Below, one piece after another: positions 45,619 through 55,034 of a DNA stretch of 64,000 bases. The DNA comes from Mucilaginibacter sp. PAMB04168. GTDB taxonomy: Bacteria; Bacteroidota; Bacteroidia; Sphingobacteriales; Sphingobacteriaceae. Position 1 is the first letter of the stretch. Each line of letters opens with the position of its first letter. Under the pieces are notes generated by a model, which worked only from the letters and a program-made list of their open reading frames with translations, was not told where the DNA came from and did not search any database. Made by a program: the position numbers and the translations under genes. The stretch spans positions 3,100,001 through 3,164,000 of the forward strand of contig NZ_CP155079.2 in the NCBI RefSeq assembly GCF_039634365.2. The letters are read 5' to 3'.

Positions 45619-46776
45619 ATGCCTTTTACTCCTATGAAAAAAATGATTAAGACTGCCCCTCGTAACCTGCTATGCTTTTCACATTTGCGCTGGGACTTTG
45701 TGTACCAGCGTCCACAACATTTGCTGAGCCGTTTTGCTGCCTACTTTAAAGTTTACTTTTTAGAAGAGCCGCTTTTTGAGGACTGCTCCGAGGCCAGCCT
45801 TTCTTTTTCACCACGCGAGGGCAACATTTTTGTAGGCGTACCTCACCTGCCGCACGGCCTTTCTGAACAGGAAGTGACCAGCACGGTGGGCAGCCTGCTT
45901 AATCAGTTTTTACAAGACAAAGACTTAGAAGACTTTGCCTTCTGGTACTACTCACCCATGGCCATGTCTTTCTCCGAAAAACATACGCCTAAGGTGACCA
46001 TATATGATTGCATGGACGAACTCTCTGCCTTTAAGAACGCCCCTAAAGCGCTTAAAGACATGGAAAAGAAGCTCATGAAGTATGCTGATGTGGTCTTTAC
46101 CGGTGGGCACTCACTGTACGAGGCTAAAAAGAATCAGCATGCCAACATCTACCCCTTCCCTTCCAGCATTGAAAAGGAACACTTTGCCAAGGCCCGCAAA
46201 GCCAAAGCAGAGCCGCAAGACCAGGCAGGGATTAAAGGTCCTAAGCTGGGCTTTTACGGGGTGATTGATGAGCGCTTTGACATCGAACTCATTCGCGGTA
46301 TTGCTGATGCCAGACCCGATTGGCAGATCATGCTCATAGGCCCGGTTGTAAAAATCGACCCGGCCACTTTGCCCAAGAATGCCAACATCCATTATCTGGG
46401 ACAAAAGACCTACAAGGAACTGCCGGCTTACCTGTCGGGCTGGGATGTAGCCCTGATTCCTTTTGCGCTAAATGAGTCCACCCGCTTTATCAGTCCAACT
46501 AAAACGCCTGAGTACCTGGCAGCAGGCATACCAGTGGTATCCACTCCTATCAAAGATGTGGTGAACCCTTATGGCACCAAAAACCTGGTGCACATCGGCG
46601 CAACGGCCCAGGAGTTTGTGCAGGCTATTGATCAGGAACTGGCCGTTGCTGACAGAAAACAATGGCTCAAAAAAGTCGATACTTTCCTTGCCCTTAACTC
46701 TTGGGATATGACTGCAAACGAAATGATGCGTCATATCAATAATTGCATTAATAACGATCTGTCAATAGCGAGTTAA
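45619..46776 (+). CDS. Glycosyltransferase, GT-B fold (TuaH-like)
   Basis: 385 residues from the ATG at 45619; a TTG at 45610 would add three. Motifs: FSHLRWDFVYQRPQHLLSRF, CMDELSAFKNAPKAL, GKLGFYGV-like KLGFYGVIDERFDIELI, WQIMLIGPVVKIDP, IHYLGQKTYKELPAYLSGWD, and TPEYLAAGIPVVSTPIKDVV with the nucleotide-sugar-binding Glu. It resembles the enzyme at 33890. It stands alone with its own terminator, away from the exopolysaccharide operon, so it may serve another glycan. Confidence 0.87.
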   Translation: MPFTPMKKMIKTAPRNLLCFSHLRWDFVYQRPQHLLSRFAAYFKVYFLEEPLFEDCSEASLSFSPREGNIFVGVPHLPHGLSEQEVTSTVGSLLNQFLQDKDLEDFAFWYYSPMAMSFSEKHTPKVTIYDCMDELSAFKNAPKALKDMEKKLMKYADVVFTGGHSLYEAKKNQHANIYPFPSSIEKEHFAKARKAKAEPQDQAGIKGPKLGFYGVIDERFDIELIRGIADARPDWQIMLIGPVVKIDPATLPKNANIHYLGQKTYKELPAYLSGWDVALIPFALNESTRFISPTKTPEYLAAGIPVVSTPIKDVVNPYGTKNLVHIGATAQEFVQAIDQELAVADRKQWLKKVDTFLALNSWDMTANEMMRHINNCINNDLSIAS

Positions 46777-46800
46777 CGATAAACTTACGTTATATATGAA

Positions 46801-46829
46801 AGCCGTTGCCTAATTGCAACGGCTTTTTT
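46801..46829 (+). terminator. Rho-independent terminator of the glycosyltransferase gene
   Basis: Perfect 9-bp stem AGCCGTTGC / GCAACGGCT with a six-base loop and T-run. Confidence 0.9.
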
Positions 46830-46974
46830 GTTAGTACTCTAGATAGTAATGCTATTGTATCTAGACCAAGCTTACTTAAGGTGTATTTAATCTTTAACTT
46901 TCAAGATATTCCGCCTACAATCTGACAACATTATTAAACAACTACGGAATGTTAGTTATCTGGCGCGAATTTTG

Positions 46975-46982
46975 TACATTTG
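46975..46982 (+). promoter_or_regulatory. Probable -7 element of the tmRNA gene
   Basis: TACATTTG matches the Bacteroidota TAnnTTTG -7 consensus and lies 40 bp before the mature tmRNA 5' end. A clear TTTG at -33 was not seen. Confidence 0.4.
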
Positions 46983-47021
46983 TGGTTACTTTATTCACCC
47001 TGCATAACGCAGACCAAAAAT

Positions 47022-47389
47022 GGGGTCGACCGGAATTGACAGGATGGAGATAAGTAAGTAAGCATGCAGCGCGTTGTGTGAATTAGCGCTATAATCTGAA
47101 CGCTCAAACTTACAAATGGCGAAAATAACTACGCCTTAGCTGCCTAATTTAGAATTAGCATAGCTTTTGTCCCGCCGGTTTTCCGTTTCATCGGATTGGC
47201 ATACGGGGCATCGACAGATGAAACTGGCTTGCTTAAGGTGTGATAAGCGAGCGAGATAAAGCACCTACGGAAGACGGTATAGGTGAGCAACTGACCTTCC
47301 CCTTCCCGACAAATTAACAGAGCTAAGCATGTAGAAAGCTTACCTTATACCATGTTTGGACGAGGGTTCGAATCCCTCCGGCTCCACGA
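47022..47389 (+). ncRNA. ssrA: Transfer-messenger RNA (tmRNA)
   Basis: Starts GGGGTCGACCGGAATTGACA and ends in a T-arm (GGGTTCGAATCCC) and acceptor stem GGCTCCA. The 5' GGGGTCG pairs with 3' CGGCTCC through the acceptor stem. The tag frame starts at 47118 and reads GENNYALAA followed by TAA (47145-47147), the YALAA ending recognised by ClpXP-type proteases. With SmpB it rescues ribosomes stalled on broken mRNAs and tags the products. The genome gives CTCCACGA, so the terminal CCA is probably added after transcription. A perfect hairpin terminator follows. Confidence 0.95.
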
Positions 47390-47409
47390 ATTAAGGTCTA
47401 AATGTAAAA

Positions 47410-47447
47410 AAAAGGCTATAAATCGATGATTTATAGCCTTTTCTTTA
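47410..47447 (+). terminator. Rho-independent terminator of tmRNA
   Basis: Perfect 15-bp stem AAAAGGCTATAAATC / GATTTATAGCCTTTT with a GAT loop and T-rich tail. Confidence 0.9.
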
Positions 47448-47593
47448 TGGATTCCAGTCTAATAGAGGGTAATTCTTGCTGAGGCTCTTTGCTTCTAATA
47501 CCAATTCCATAATTAATATTTATGTGCACACTTGATCTGGTAGTTAAAATTGCTGAATCATACTTAATGCTTTGCGCCTGAATTTTCTAAAGC

Positions 47594-47630
47594 TGGCGGG
47601 TGCCGATCTGATCAGCACCCGCCACTTTCT
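47594..47630 (-). terminator. Hairpin terminator of the metal operon
   Basis: Perfect 10-bp stem TGGCGGGTGC / GCACCCGCCA right after the last stop of the reverse operon. The T-run on the reverse strand is poor, but it is better on the forward strand, so direction is uncertain. Confidence 0.55.
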
Positions 47631-47633
47631 TTT

Positions 47634-48872
47634 TTATTCGTGCCCGGCACTGCTCTCAAAACCGAAGAGGGTGAGCCGCACCGGTTTTGAACTTACTTTG
47701 TGTTTGATTACTTTGTTGAAATCGGCCAGGTCAACCTGATATACTTCACCTGATGCAGGAACGGCGATGTAAGCGAATTTGGTTGTTGCTTCCAGTACGG
47801 GTTTATAGGTATCAGCAGATGCTACTGATGAGATCACATTGCCTTCTTTTTTCAATGCCCCGGTTGACAGGTCATAGATCCGCAGTTTGCCATCGAGGGT
47901 CAACACCATCAGGTTCTTACCCGCATAGTCCACCTTGCATTGGAATGCATCGCTGCCGGCATAAATGGGCGTGATCTTATTACCGGTAACATCGATGAGG
48001 TAAGCACCTTTAGTGGCTACATAACCAATAAATTTTTTAGCCGACTCAGCATAATAAACGTTGGCTAACCTAAACGCCCCGAAGTTCTCCGGGTTGGGAA
48101 TCAATTTCTGTTCGCCAGAAGCGCTGACCACCAGTACACCGCCTGCAGTTGCTGAAGCATTGGTAAATCCGCCAAAAACGGCAATATTTCCATCACTGGC
48201 ATTGCCGTGTATAGCGCCGATCTCCAGGTTTGATGTCTGTACTAGGTTTCCACTTTTATTGATGATCTGTACACGGTTTGGAGATGCGCCACTGGTTGGC
48301 GCAACAGTTACGGCATAATTGCCGTTAGCGAACTGTGCCATCGCGCCATGGTGCGGTAACAGGCCGGCATTAACGGTTTTGAACTTTGCACCTGGGGTGT
48401 TGAAATCAGCATCATAACCCAAGCTCAATGTTCCATCGTTATCATTAAAGATCAGTGACTCTGTTCCTATACTTTTGAAATGGGTAGGCTTCAATCCAGT
48501 GGCTGTAATGGCAGCCCATTTAGCGTTACCTACCTCGTCCACATGATCCACATGCGAGGCAAGTCCACTGTCAAATACCTCCACCAGGTTTTGGTTTTGA
48601 TACAAAACAGCGGCGTAGCGGCCGGAGGCTGTGCCGTAAAGATTAGCGAGCGGGTACTTGGCAGTGATCGCAGTTACCTTAGTATTGAATGGATCGATAA
48701 AGCTTAACTGCGTGCTCAGTTCGTCACTCACCAGCACCCTGACGTATTTCTGTTCCTTGTTAACTTGACCGGGTTGTTCCGGCTCCGGCTCATTGTTGTC
48801 TTTTTTACAGGCGGCAAATGCAAGCGTAACAGTTAACAGAAGGCCTAGGTTTCTTAAGTGTTTTTTGTTCAT
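47634..48872 (-). CDS. AztD-like zinc metallochaperone lipoprotein (beta-propeller)
   Basis: 412 residues with a lipoprotein signal (LLLTVTLAFAAC). The rest resembles the AztD propeller: YVRVLVSDELSTQLSFIDP, SGLASHVDHVDEVG, TGLKPTHFKSIG, AGLLPHHGAMAQF, EIGAIHGNASDGNIAVFGG and VDVTG-like strands. AztD binds zinc through histidines of this kind and passes it to the AztC binding protein of an ABC importer. Here the neighbours are a TonB receptor and DUF4625 lipoproteins and no AztABC is present, so the role is probably surface or periplasmic zinc handling. Last gene of the operon. Confidence 0.75.
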   Translation of the reverse strand: MNKKHLRNLGLLLTVTLAFAACKKDNNEPEPEQPGQVNKEQKYVRVLVSDELSTQLSFIDPFNTKVTAITAKYPLANLYGTASGRYAAVLYQNQNLVEVFDSGLASHVDHVDEVGNAKWAAITATGLKPTHFKSIGTESLIFNDNDGTLSLGYDADFNTPGAKFKTVNAGLLPHHGAMAQFANGNYAVTVAPTSGASPNRVQIINKSGNLVQTSNLEIGAIHGNASDGNIAVFGGFTNASATAGGVLVVSASGEQKLIPNPENFGAFRLANVYYAESAKKFIGYVATKGAYLIDVTGNKITPIYAGSDAFQCKVDYAGKNLMVLTLDGKLRIYDLSTGALKKEGNVISSVASADTYKPVLEATTKFAYIAVPASGEVYQVDLADFNKVIKHKVSSKPVRLTLFGFESSAGHE

Positions 48873-48998
48873 GTTGTAGATTTTTTATTAATAATGAATT
48901 GATTTGATGTTTTGCTAAATCGATGGTGCAAATACATTTTTGCCCATCTGATGTTATGATAATTTGATATAAAAAATGTATGGCAGTGGTTCAGCTTT

Positions 48999-49632
48999 TT
49001 ACAATAGATCGGTAATCACAGGTACCAACTTTTGGCTGAGCTCTTTCCGAACCGCTTCTTCATTAATTTTACCACCCAGCGTATAATACCTGATCTTTCC
49101 CTGTTTGTCGATAACGATCGTCGTCGGGTAGCCGAACAAGTGGTACACATCTCTGCTGATGCCGGCGGCAGGGTCTGCAATCACCTGGATGGAAAATGGC
49201 ACCGCGGAGATGCTTTACCAGGTCTGGTTCAGGATCACGGGCGATCGACATGAACAAGACGTCTTTGCCGGCGAACTGCTTAACAACTTCATTTAGGGGT
49301 GTAACCTCCATCCGGCAAGGTGCACAGGCGATAAACCAGAAGTTGAGTACCACCACCTTTCCTTTCAGGTCTGCCAGGTGGAAGTTGGTGCCGTCCAAAG
49401 TTTGGCCCGAGAAGTTGGGAGCGGTGATACCATCCAGCGCACCCGGGCGTTCGATATCATATTTGTGCTCACCGGTGAACTTGGCGATGGCTTTGTCATA
49501 GTCATTGCTCTGCGCTTTTACCGGATGATGGGCAGTAAGCCCAAACAAGGTGCCCCATAGTGCCAGCATTTTTGCCAGGTTAATTTGCCGGCGCTTTCCG
49601 ACACGTATAGCTGACTTTAATTCTTTTGTCAT
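48999..49632 (-). pseudogene. TlpA-family thioredoxin, frameshifted
   Basis: Two overlapping reverse frames together make one TlpA/ResA-like protein. The first (49632 to about 49203) has an N-terminal hydrophobic segment, the domain start ITAPNFSGQTLDGTNFHLAD and the redox site FWFIACAPCRMEV (Cys103, Cys106). The second (about 49202 to 48999) carries the end of the fold: PFSIQVIADPAAGISRDV, the cis-Pro LFGYPTTIVIDKQG and a final helix. The break lies near 49200; a single missing base would explain it, with no long homopolymer there. It may be a real mutation, recoding or an assembly error. If restored it would be a periplasmic disulfide reductase. Confidence 0.8.
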
Positions 49633-49656
49633 AGCCGTTATATTTTACAGGTGATA

Positions 49657-50370
49657 CTATTTGTCCAAATGATAGGCATACAGCGCTTGCTTACCAGCTT
49701 TATCGAATACAGTGATGTTGACGTGATAGTGTCCGGCAGGCGCACCGCTCAGATCGATGTCTTTGCTTAAACGATAAGAGGTCTGGTCTACCATTTCCTG
49801 ATCCGTATTAGTAAAAGTTTTGGTCCATGCACTGGACTGAACCTCCACGACCAGTTTGGCGATCTTATTAGCCGCCTGGATCATTCCGGAAAAATTCAGC
49901 GTTGAAGCAGATACCGTTTTTAAGGATGCCTCTGTGATGCGGGGCAGTGACAGATCCTTGATCACCTCGAAATCGACCTTCGCTTGCGTTTTATTACCCG
50001 CCTCATCGGTGACAACGATCAGTAGGGTATATTTTCCAGCTTTCGCCGTTTCAGGAATATCAATATGCTCATGAAAGTCGGCGCTTTTGCTCCCTGCATA
50101 AGGTGTTGTATAAGTTTTGACGAAATCCCATCCATAGTTTGTCTCCGCAAGCGTGATCTGCACTTTGATACTGGCGATCTTAGCCGGACCTGTCACCGCT
50201 GCATCCACATGCAGGTCATTGCCGGTGTAGGCCACCTTGGAATTATTGAGTCCTACCTCATCAATCGCTATAGACGGTTTATCTAAAACCACTGCTGCAT
50301 CTTTTTGGCAGGCATGCAGGATGATGATCAACAAGGTCATCATCCATAGCTGTAAGTATTTGACTTTCAT
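49657..50370 (-). CDS. DUF4625-type lipoprotein
   Basis: 237 residues with a lipoprotein signal ending in LHAC (Cys about 21). IAIDEVGLNNSKVAYTGNDL, then ADFHEHIDIPETAKAGKY and LLIVVTDEAGNKTQAKVDF, match the DUF4625 pattern shared with the proteins at 51103 and 51596. An Ig-like second half follows (about 145-237). The conserved FHEHIDIP carries a His-x-His that could bind metal. Sits in the TonB receptor operon. Confidence 0.8.
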   Translation of the reverse strand: MKVKYLQLWMMTLLIIILHACQKDAAVVLDKPSIAIDEVGLNNSKVAYTGNDLHVDAAVTGPAKIASIKVQITLAETNYGWDFVKTYTTPYAGSKSADFHEHIDIPETAKAGKYTLLIVVTDEAGNKTQAKVDFEVIKDLSLPRITEASLKTVSASTLNFSGMIQAANKIAKLVVEVQSSAWTKTFTNTDQEMVDQTSYRLSKDIDLSGAPAGHYHVNITVFDKAGKQALYAYHLDK

Positions 50371-50381
50371 CAGCAGAAAGG

Positions 50382-51071
50382 TTATTGTTGATCGTATTTT
50401 CCGTAATAAGACAAACCGCTGGAGCGGAACACGGTCAATCGCTTGCCGGATACAAAGCCAAGCTCGGTAGTGCTGCCACTTTGATATTTAAAGCCAGACC
50501 CACCGATCAGCGTATAAGTGTTAGCGGTGTTCACGATCGTGCCGACATCAGTTCCAGAACCGTAAGACGTACTGGTGTTGGCAAAGTTGTATACTAACGC
50601 CGACCTGAAAAGTAAATCGCCCATTTTGTACTCATCACCTTTAAATACTTTGCCGGCGAGTTCATTCGTTGTTTTAACAGGTAACAGTTCACCTGTTGCA
50701 TCATACTCCATGGTCAAGGCTTTGTAGTAAGCCGAAGTGACCTTCTTGTCCTTATCCAGCGCGAACCTGGCTATGCGTGCATTGCCGCCGGTCACCTCGA
50801 ATGTCAGCTCCGTATCGGTAAGCGTGTAAGTACCGGTCAGGTTAGTTGAAGAGGAATTGATAAAGAGCGCTTTATTGTCTTCCAGTAATTGGATGAAAAA
50901 GACGCTGGTAGACTTAGTTCCGCTTCTTGAAGTTAGTGTTCCGGCTATAAAGTTATCGGTGATCGCAAACGGCTTAGCTGGCGCTGGCGCTTCATCGTTA
51001 TTTTTTTTACAGCTGCTAAAAATGAGCAGGCAAGCGGTAAGCGCGAGAACGGTTCTTTGGAGGAATTTCAT
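50382..51071 (-). CDS. Hypothetical lipoprotein in the metal operon
   Basis: 229 residues from the ATG at 51071, giving the signal MKFLQRTVLALTACLLIFSSC with the lipid Cys near residue 21; an earlier ATG at 51098 is less likely. The mature part has repeated Thr/Ser-rich strands (LTGTYTLTDTELTFEVTGG, TLIGGSGFKYQSGSTTELG), suggesting a lipocalin-like or other beta-sandwich fold. No family recognised and no His cluster. Position 11 bp upstream of the DUF4625 gene suggests it belongs to the same system. Confidence 0.7.
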   Translation of the reverse strand: MKFLQRTVLALTACLLIFSSCKKNNDEAPAPAKPFAITDNFIAGTLTSRSGTKSTSVFFIQLLEDNKALFINSSSTNLTGTYTLTDTELTFEVTGGNARIARFALDKDKKVTSAYYKALTMEYDATGELLPVKTTNELAGKVFKGDEYKMGDLLFRSALVYNFANTSTSYGSGTDVGTIVNTANTYTLIGGSGFKYQSGSTTELGFVSGKRLTVFRSSGLSYYGKYDQQ

Positions 51072-51102
51072 TTTATGGTTTGTTATATTAATGTTCATTG
51101 TT

Positions 51103-51582
51103 CTAGTTTGTGATCTTGATGCTTAAGCCTTTAATGGTCTGCCAGCCTTCCTTATCGGTAAGGCGGATCATGAAATGGTAATCACCCGGATCTATGTTGG
51201 CAGGTACGGTGATCTCCTGCTGCACCTCGTAGGTTTTCTGACCGGTGGGTATAGGATAAGCTTGGATAAGCAGGAAAGGCTTTACGGGCGTTTTGATCGC
51301 ATCCATGTTGCAGCTTTCTACTTCTGTACTATGCGTATGGTGATCGAAGTTGTGATGAATGTCTACACTTACTGATCCGAGCTGAATATTATCACTGAGC
51401 AGCGCCCTGAACGTAAATTTCTCACCGCGCTTTACGGTGCTGCATTGTTTGGGAAATGCACTGGTGCCGGTCACATTAATTATCGGATATTCGGTGTCAA
51501 TCGCTTCCTGTGTTCCGTCTTTTTTACAGGCACTAATGCTCAAAATGAGGAGCATAAGGCCTCCGAGTAGTTCTTTTCTCAT
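51103..51582 (-). CDS. DUF4625-type lipoprotein, His-rich
   Basis: 159 residues with a lipoprotein signal (LLGGLMLLILSISAC). One DUF4625-like Ig domain: GEKFTFRALLSDNIQLGSVS, then VDIHHNFDHHTHSTEVESC, then ITVPANIDPGDYHFMIRLTD. The HHNFDHHTH cluster is the most histidine-dense segment in the operon and a good metal-site candidate. It ends 14 bp upstream... of no other signal than the next gene start, so it is co-transcribed with its neighbours. Confidence 0.8.
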   Translation of the reverse strand: MRKELLGGLMLLILSISACKKDGTQEAIDTEYPIINVTGTSAFPKQCSTVKRGEKFTFRALLSDNIQLGSVSVDIHHNFDHHTHSTEVESCNMDAIKTPVKPFLLIQAYPIPTGQKTYEVQQEITVPANIDPGDYHFMIRLTDKEGWQTIKGLSIKITN

Positions 51583-51595
51583 TCTTTATTAATAG

Positions 51596-52531
51596 TTAAT
51601 TTATCTCCACCGGCACCTCGATATACTGGAAGTAGCCAATGTTGTAGGTGGTGTTCTTATAGATTACGCCGAAGTAATACGTGCCGCTTTCCCAGGCTTT
51701 AGCTCCACTGATGGGGTTGGCTGTAGGTGTGTTGTTGTCCACGGTTGCTCCGATGGTAAACGCCGGAAATATGCGGATGGGCAGGAAGGTTACCGGATCA
51801 ACTGTGGAGTTGGAAAACGAGTCAGATTTGTCCCAGCCTTTATGCTCTAAGACATCGTAAACAATCGCTTTGCTGAAGTCGATCTTATCTATCGCCTCGG
51901 GGCGATGATTATGTTTTTTGTTGATCATCAGGATGTACATTTTGCCATCGCCTTTTACATCAGTGATGGTTACCTGAGATTTGATCACATCGCCTTTCTT
52001 AAGCTTTGTTCCAGCGACAGTAAATTGCCCATTTCTGAAATAACGGGCGTCGTTAGAAAAAATATTGAATATACCGGCGTTTGGATTTACCGGCACATTA
52101 GCCGCCAAGTAGATTGTAATGGCTTTCTTGACCTCTAATTTGGTCCCGTTTTGATCGTTAACGACAATGAGGAAATCGTACTTGCCTTCGGCCGCGTCCG
52201 CCGGTATATTGAAGTGTTTATGCACTGTGGCGTTCTTTGCATCTTTATACTGGTCCCATGTGATCTCATGCTTCCAAGCTTTGCTATAAGTTTCTCCGGC
52301 CCTTGGCATGATCTTGATCTGTACATTTTCGATCTTAGTGGCAGCCAGCACCTCAGCATTGAAATGGAAGTCTTTGTCAATGACGCCCAGTTCGTTGTTG
52401 TTTAGACCAACCTCAATATGGTCTATGGTTGGCTTAGCCAGCTCGGGCTCTTCGTTTTTGTCTTTCTTACAGGCCGAAAAAGTCGCCATCAATAGCAGCA
52501 CTGCGGCCATGATCTTCGTGGATCTCATCAT
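51596..52531 (-). CDS. DUF4625-type lipoprotein, two-domain
   Basis: 311 residues from the ATG at 52531 (an ATG at 52552 adds seven). Signal MMRSTKIMAAVLLLMATFSAC with lipid Cys near 21. First domain is DUF4625 (IDHIEVGLNNNELGVIDKDF, TVHKHFNIPADAAEGKYDFL). The second domain (about 150-311) has MYILMINKKHNHRPEAIDKI and ends in TTYNIGYFQYIEVPVEIN. The HKHF and KKHNHRPE motifs are candidate metal sites. It directly follows the TonB receptor gene (28 bp). Confidence 0.8.
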   Translation of the reverse strand: MMRSTKIMAAVLLLMATFSACKKDKNEEPELAKPTIDHIEVGLNNNELGVIDKDFHFNAEVLAATKIENVQIKIMPRAGETYSKAWKHEITWDQYKDAKNATVHKHFNIPADAAEGKYDFLIVVNDQNGTKLEVKKAITIYLAANVPVNPNAGIFNIFSNDARYFRNGQFTVAGTKLKKGDVIKSQVTITDVKGDGKMYILMINKKHNHRPEAIDKIDFSKAIVYDVLEHKGWDKSDSFSNSTVDPVTFLPIRIFPAFTIGATVDNNTPTANPISGAKAWESGTYYFGVIYKNTTYNIGYFQYIEVPVEIN

Positions 52532-52559
52532 TGGTAGTTTTTGTTGTATCATTTGATTT

Positions 52560-55034
52560 TTAAATTGCTTGCTTGGGCTGTGACGATTTAATCAAGAAAG
52601 GCACTTTAAGTGAAAGGATGATATTTCTGCCGGCTTCAGGAAGCTCAATGAGCCGGTAAAAACTGGTATGGTTCAGGTACCGGGTATTCAGCAGGTTTTG
52701 CGCTTGCAGACTGATCACCACAGGCTGTTTGTATAAGTGTAGTTTCGTTCCGGCCTGCAGGTTGATCACTCGGTAGTCAGCTGTCTTTTTTTCAGGCGGT
52801 ACAATGTTATTCTGTGCAGCGGTGATGCGATAGTCTAACGACAGGTAAGTGCCTTGTAAACGGGTGTTTAATTTTGGCGACCAAGTGACATTAAAGAGCG
52901 CAGACGGCGGTGGCGAAAATGGCAGCGTAAAGCCCTTCTTGGCACCTGAAAGCTGTTTCGCGTATAGGTATTCAGCCAGTATTTCGGTGCTCAAATGTTT
53001 CAGGAATTGATATTTCACCTGAAGTTCCCCGCCGTACCGCACTACACGGCTTTGGGCATATTGAAATATCTGATTTCCACCACCTGCACCCGGACTGTGA
53101 TCGGGCGTTGGGTTCAGGTAAATGTAGTTCGGAAAATAGTTATAGAAAGGACTGATCTGTACAGACCATTTCGCTTTGTTCCAACCTACAGACAGATCAG
53201 CCTGATAGGATCGTTCCGGGTTCAATGTTGGTTCACCACGTTCATAACTGAAATAATGATAGTTCACGCCGTTCGCGCCAAACTCCTTGGTGATCGGCAT
53301 CCGAAAGCTCTTGCCGATATTAAATTTAAGTGAAAATTGGTCTGCGTTGTAATTTAACCCCAAGGACCAAACAAAGCTGTTGAAGTTCCTGGTCAGGTCG
53401 TTTGCCCTGACTAATTTTTTCAAGGTTGTTACCCCATTCTCCGTTACCGGAGATTCAAACCAGTCGGTATACTTAAACATCCGAACGCTTCCATGATCAT
53501 AACGAATTGCCCCATGTAGAAGAAGCTGCTCACTTAGTTTCATTTTGTTGTACACGAAGCCTCCCGCTGTTGTCTGCTTATAACCCGGCACCAAAAACGT
53601 CCATCCATTAATGGCGTTATCCTGGTGTTCACCGTTCAATCCAATGGTTAGCTCATGTTTGCCGAAGCTGATGCGGTCACGAAGATTGGCTGAATAGACG
53701 TGCTTATCATACTCTCTTTCCAGATTGGCGGGTATTCGCATGGTATCCGGATATACCGGCGGCATGTAGCCGTGATTGACGTACTGGCTAAACTCCTGAC
53801 GAAAATTGTGCTGGTAACCTAGTTCCGTTTCCAGCATATGATCGCCGGTTTGGTAGTAAGTGCGGTTGATGATCTTAAAATGGTTTACTTGCTGACTGGG
53901 CATTTGAATATCCCGCGAGGAAGCATCATGTAATGCGGTATTCACCATCCTCGGCTCCAGACCGTGAGCATTGGCAAAAAAGCCGCTGTTGCTGAAGGTG
54001 TTACTGAGGTAAAAAATGGAGCGAAGACGATCTCCTAAGTAACCGGTGTTGAAATGCAATCCGGTTTCCCTACCCGCCGTATTGCGCAGTTGGTTCTTAT
54101 ACAGGTCAACGGCATAGTCGTAAACATAGATCCTGTCGATAGGTACGCGGTAATCGCCGTAATTCTGGTAAGTGAACCGGGAGTCGAAGAACCATCGTTT
54201 GCTGCGGCCGAAGATATTGACCGTGTTTCCCCAAAGCTGATTGTTGGTCTTACCGATCAGGTCCACAGAGCCGCCCACCGTGTAAGGTGGCGGCGGTGGT
54301 ACTGGTTTCAGATCGACAACGCCGGCAATAGCGTCCGATCCGTATATGAAGGAGGCGGCACCTTTGATCAGTTCTATTTCGCCAACTGCAAACTGGTCGA
54401 TCTCCAGGCCATGGTCGGCTCCCCATTGTTGCCCTTCGTGTTTGATGCCCTTATCCACGACAACTACACGGTTGAAGCCAAGGCCGCGAATAAGCGGTTT
54501 TGACTGTCCCGACCCGATACCGATTGTTTTAACGCCGGGCAAGCGTGATAACGTTGACATCAAACTGCCACCGAGGTTACGTTGGATGAAGCGCTGATCG
54601 ACTATTTCAACGTTCAGCGATTCCGTCTGCTTACGCGCTTCAACATGCTTATCTACAACTGTCACCTCATCCAAGGCCTGATTAAGCGGGTAGATTTTGA
54701 TGTCTAAGGGCGCGTTCAGGTCAGATACCGAGAGCTGGCGAACGACCTCTCGATAGCCCACATGAGAGACTTTGATTGTATAGTCGTCCGCGCGCACCAT
54801 CTGGAAGCTGAATTGCCCTGATGGATCGGTTACGGTGCTTAATTGTACATTGACCAGCGTTACATGCGCACCGGGCAAGGCATGGCCATGATGATCCAGC
54901 ACTTTGCCGGTAAGACGGGACTGTTGTGCAATAGATGATTGCCCTATCAGTACGAAACCTAAGGTAATGCACACGAAAAGGCCGGATTGATTACGGCGCA
55001 ACCAGCCACCAAGACAGGAGACGATCAAATTCAA
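52560..55034 (-). CDS. TonB-dependent receptor, probable metal (ZnuD-like) importer
   Basis: 824 residues. Signal peptide (about 1-37), CarboxypepD_reg-like domain (LTGKVLDHHGHALPGAHVTL, about 40-120), plug (about 125-235), then a 22-strand barrel ending near 815. The plug has PGVKTIGIGSGQSKPLIRGL, NRVVVVDKGIKHEGQQWGAD and IELIKGAASFIYGSDAIAG. The KHEGQQWGADHGLEID motif and histidine-rich loops (YVNHGYMPPVYPD) recall the zinc receptor ZnuD of Neisseria. It would bring metal across the outer membrane using TonB energy. Flanked by DUF4625 and AztD-like lipoproteins that fit zinc capture. Confidence 0.88.
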   Translation of the reverse strand: MNLIVSCLGGWLRRNQSGLFVCITLGFVLIGQSSIAQQSRLTGKVLDHHGHALPGAHVTLVNVQLSTVTDPSGQFSFQMVRADDYTIKVSHVGYREVVRQLSVSDLNAPLDIKIYPLNQALDEVTVVDKHVEARKQTESLNVEIVDQRFIQRNLGGSLMSTLSRLPGVKTIGIGSGQSKPLIRGLGFNRVVVVDKGIKHEGQQWGADHGLEIDQFAVGEIELIKGAASFIYGSDAIAGVVDLKPVPPPPPYTVGGSVDLIGKTNNQLWGNTVNIFGRSKRWFFDSRFTYQNYGDYRVPIDRIYVYDYAVDLYKNQLRNTAGRETGLHFNTGYLGDRLRSIFYLSNTFSNSGFFANAHGLEPRMVNTALHDASSRDIQMPSQQVNHFKIINRTYYQTGDHMLETELGYQHNFRQEFSQYVNHGYMPPVYPDTMRIPANLEREYDKHVYSANLRDRISFGKHELTIGLNGEHQDNAINGWTFLVPGYKQTTAGGFVYNKMKLSEQLLLHGAIRYDHGSVRMFKYTDWFESPVTENGVTTLKKLVRANDLTRNFNSFVWSLGLNYNADQFSLKFNIGKSFRMPITKEFGANGVNYHYFSYERGEPTLNPERSYQADLSVGWNKAKWSVQISPFYNYFPNYIYLNPTPDHSPGAGGGNQIFQYAQSRVVRYGGELQVKYQFLKHLSTEILAEYLYAKQLSGAKKGFTLPFSPPPSALFNVTWSPKLNTRLQGTYLSLDYRITAAQNNIVPPEKKTADYRVINLQAGTKLHLYKQPVVISLQAQNLLNTRYLNHTSFYRLIELPEAGRNIILSLKVPFLIKSSQPKQAI

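Noticed and set aside
47022-47389. tmRNA 3' end as an integration site for an island
   Set aside because: The region after it differs in gene content, but no integrase and no repeat of the 3' end were seen in the window.
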